NCBI GenBank assembly: GCA_037074705.1
Contig: JAYJMR010000086.1
Location: forward strand, 48,310 to 112,309
Source of the DNA: Zhengitettix transpicula
Taxonomy: Eukaryota > Arthropoda > Insecta > Orthoptera > Tetrigidae
Length of the DNA stretch: 64,000 nucleotides
Direction of reading: 5' to 3'
Shown: piece after piece, positions 62,390 through 64,000 of the stretch
Layout: each line of letters opens with the position of its first letter
How positions within the stretch are numbered: position 1 is the stretch's first letter
Made by a program: the position numbers and the translations under genes
The notes under the pieces: generated by a model
What the model saw: only the letters and a program-made list of their open reading frames with translations
Told to the model about the DNA's origin: nothing
Database searches by the model: none

Positions 62390-64000
62390 TCATAATAAAT
62401 GACTCGTTCTTTATAAAAATTACTCAAACCTGCACTTCTAAAATCTTAATCCATTAATATTAATTAATATATCGTAATATTTCGACGTTTCGACGACAAG
62501 TTTGGAATTTCACCAACCAAGAATCTTCAAATAACAAAGTCTTATTTCATAATAAATGACTCGTTCTTTATAAAAATTACTCAAACCAGCATTTCTAAAA
62601 TCTTAATCCTTTAATATTAATTAATATATCGTAATATTTCGACGTTTCGACGACAAGTTTAGAATTTCACCAACCAAGAATCATAAAATAACAAAGACTT
62701 ATTTCATAATAAATGACTCGTTCTATATAAAAATTACTCAAACCAGCACTTCTAAAATCTTAATCTATTAATATTAATTAATATATCCCAATATTTCGAC
62801 GTTTCGACGACAAGTTTGGAATTTCACCAACCAAGAATCTTCAAATAACAAAGTCTTATTTCATAATAAATGACTCGTTCTTTATAAAAATTACTCAAAC
62901 CAGCACTTCTAAAATCTTAATCCATTAATATTAATTAATATATCGTAATATTTCGACGTTTCAACGACAAGTTTGGAATTTCACCAACCAAGAATCTTCA
63001 AATAACAAAGTCTTATTTCATAATAAATGACTCGTTTTTTATAAAAATTACTCAAACCTGCACTTCTAAAATCTTAATCCATTAATATTAATTAATATAT
63101 CGTAATATTTCGACGTTTCGACGACAAGTTTGGAATTTCACCAACCAAGAATCTTCAAATAACAAAGTCTTATTTCATAATAAATGACTCGTTCTTTATA
63201 AAAATTACTCAAACCAGAACTTCTAAAATCTTAATCTATTAATATTAATTAATATATCCCAATATTTCGACGTTTCGACGACAAGTTTGGAATTTCACCA
63301 ACCAAGAAACTAAAAATAACAAAGTCTTATTTCATAATAAATGACTCGTTTTTTTTAAAAATTACTCAAACCTGCACTTCTAAAATCTTAATCTATTAAA
63401 ATTAATTAATATATCATAATATTTCGACGTTTCGACGACAAGTTTGGAATTTCACCAACCAAGAATCTTCAAATAACAAAGTCTTATTTCATAATAAATG
63501 ACTCGTTCTTTATAAAAATTACTCAAACCTGCACTTCTAAAATCTTAATCTATTATTAATAATTAATATATCCCAATATTTCGACGTTTCGACGACAAAT
63601 TTGGAATTTCACCAACCAAGAATCTTCAAATAACAAAGTCTTATTTCATAATAAATGACTCCTTCTTTATAAAAATTACTCAAACCTGCACTTCTAAAAA
63701 CCTTAATTCATTAATATTAATTAATATATCCCAATATTTCGACGTTTCGAAGACAAGTTTGGAATTTCACCAACCAAGAATCTTCAAATAACAAAGTCTT
63801 ATTTCATAATAAATGACTCGTTCTTTATAAAAATTAGTCAAACCTGCACTTCTAAAATCTTAATCTATTAATATTAATTAATATATCGTAATATTTCGAC
63901 GTTTCGACGACAAGTTTGGAATTTCACCAACCAAGAATCTTCAAATAACAAAGTCTTATTTCATAATAAATGACTCGTTCTTTATAAAAATTACTCAAAC
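62390..64000 (+). repeat. Domain X: mixed A-type tail
   Basis: Beyond the superunit the monomers again resemble the start of the window (GACTCG, CCATT, ATCGTAAT) with private changes: AATCATAAAATAAC near 62,680, CCATTTCT near 62,589, AATCCTTTAATATT, a T-rich GTTTTTTTTAAAAATT near 63,350, and CTATTATTAATAATT near 63,552. The monomer at 63,295-63,451 is C-type (GAAACTAAAAATAAC) among A-type neighbours. A monomer near 63,700 has CTAAAAACCTTAATTC, one base longer. The array continues past the window end. Confidence 0.8.
63295..63451 (+). repeat. Isolated C-type monomer among A-type units
   Basis: This single monomer carries ACTAAAAATAAC, otherwise typical of 6,400-30,000 and 31,700-37,000, while its neighbours on both sides are A-type. 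It also has ATCATAAT after the dyad and GACTCG instead of the GACACG usual for C-type. It may be a conversion patch or a remnant of an exchange with the C-type domain. Confidence 0.7.

Larger units (their letters stand above)
48520..62390 (+). repeat. 69-monomer superunit, copy 2, internally expanded
   Basis: This is collinear with 37,690-48,520 but longer because of later insertions. One extra monomer lies near 49,385-49,545 (TGCTTCTCTAAAATC). A 15-monomer step lies at 51,200-55,620 and a 12-monomer step at 54,700-57,970. The offset to copy 1 rises stepwise from 10,835 to 10,992, 11,148 and 15,387, then falls to 13,817 after copy 1's own 10-monomer expansion. One monomer near 49,849 lacks a base (TTTATTAAATTACTC). 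The stepwise offsets are the main evidence that the two copies evolved separately after one large tandem duplication. Confidence 0.83.
1..64000 (+). repeat. Satellite DNA array, 157-bp monomer, about 407.5 copies head to tail
   Basis: The register motif TCACCAACC recurs every 157 bp from base 1 (1, 158, 315, 472 and so on) to a last start at 63,924. That is 407 complete monomers plus 77 bp, with a net drift of +24 bp that I could account for indel by indel. All monomers point the same way. No transposon, gene, inversion or non-repeat spacer interrupts the array, and both window edges lie inside it, so its true size is larger. The long uninterrupted array is typical of eukaryotic centromeric or pericentromeric heterochromatin; this location is inferred, not shown. 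The 157-bp unit is close to the length wrapped by a nucleosome. I do not recognise the monomer as a named satellite family. Neither strand can hold a long reading frame, because TAA stops recur in every unit and the unit length is not a multiple of three. Confidence 0.98.

Noticed and set aside
1..64000. CRISPR array
   Set aside because: The units are 157 bp with no alternation of short conserved repeats and unique spacers; the whole unit repeats. No cas-like gene is present.
1..64000. Protein-coding genes or a repeat protein
   Set aside because: TAA stops recur in every monomer on both strands, and the 157-bp period shifts the frame by one each unit. The ATG at 47-49 opens only five codons (MTRSL) before TAA. 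Short frames are by-products of the repeat.
1..64000. Transposon or retroelement as the origin of the array
   Set aside because: No terminal repeats, target-site duplications, primer-binding site, poly-A tail or coding remnant is seen in the monomer. Derivation from a mobile element cannot be excluded but has no support here.
1..64000. Telomeric, rDNA or tRNA repeats
   Set aside because: No TTAGGG/TTTAGGG/TTAGG runs, no conserved rRNA segments and no tRNA box A/B pair appear in the monomer.
1..64000. Assignment to a named satellite (Arabidopsis 178-180 bp, maize CentC, rice CentO, primate alpha satellite)
   Set aside because: The unit length or sequence does not match what I know of these families. 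Similar length alone (155-160 bp) is not evidence of relationship.

Overview
The whole 64-kb window is one uninterrupted, head-to-tail satellite DNA array. The basic unit is 157 bp, about 27% GC, and always in the same orientation. I followed the monomer register (the motif TCACCAACC) from base 1 to the window end. It fits 407 complete monomers plus a 77-bp partial one starting at 63,924, with a net length drift of only +24 bp. I saw no protein-coding gene, RNA gene, transposon, inversion or unique-sequence gap. Stop codons recur in every monomer, and 157 is not a multiple of 3, so no long reading frame can form. An array this long and pure indicates a eukaryotic chromosome, most likely centromeric, pericentromeric or other constitutive heterochromatin. 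I do not recognise the monomer as a named family and cannot assign a clade. CpG is strongly over-represented, which mildly favours a genome with little germline CpG methylation (many invertebrates), but a plant is not excluded.

Each monomer has a fixed design. Coordinates are from the first monomer, 1-157. An A-rich segment with several variable spots covers about 14-100. An AT-only dyad with overlapping perfect palindromes covers 101-118. A perfect tandem pair of the 8-mer TTTCGACG at 128-143 carries four of the six CpGs. A nearly invariant block runs from there through the TTTGGAATTTCACCAACC junction into the next monomer. Variation is confined to a few discrete sites, and these define monomer subtypes. 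By the bases following CAAGAA I call them A (TCTTCAAATAAC), B (TCTAAAAATAAC), C (ACTAAAAATAAC), D (ACTATAAATAAC) and E (TCTATAAATAAC).

Layout: 1-4,920, A-type, no length change at all. 4,921-6,440, A-type with AGTC/GATACG variants. 6,440-12,690, mixed B/C/A mosaic built by 5-, 10-, 12-, 15- and 18-monomer duplications. 12,690-18,780, D/C-type in a 20-monomer duplication. 18,780-23,560, mesh of duplications with many 159-bp monomers. 23,560-30,640, C-type with alternating ATGATAAT and ATCGCAAT endings. 29,170-36,385, a 23-monomer tandem duplication. 34,900-38,045, a 10-monomer tandem duplication. 37,690-48,520 and 48,520-62,390, two copies of a 69-monomer superunit, each with its own later internal expansion. 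62,390-64,000, an A-type tail resembling the start of the window.

The main biological content is therefore the array's evolutionary structure. Repeat copying occurred in exact register at many scales, and a 10-monomer (1,570 bp) offset recurs at several unrelated places. There is a conserved CpG-rich box that could be a protein-binding or chromatin element. Any centromere function is inference. I found no evidence of a gene-based novel system here.
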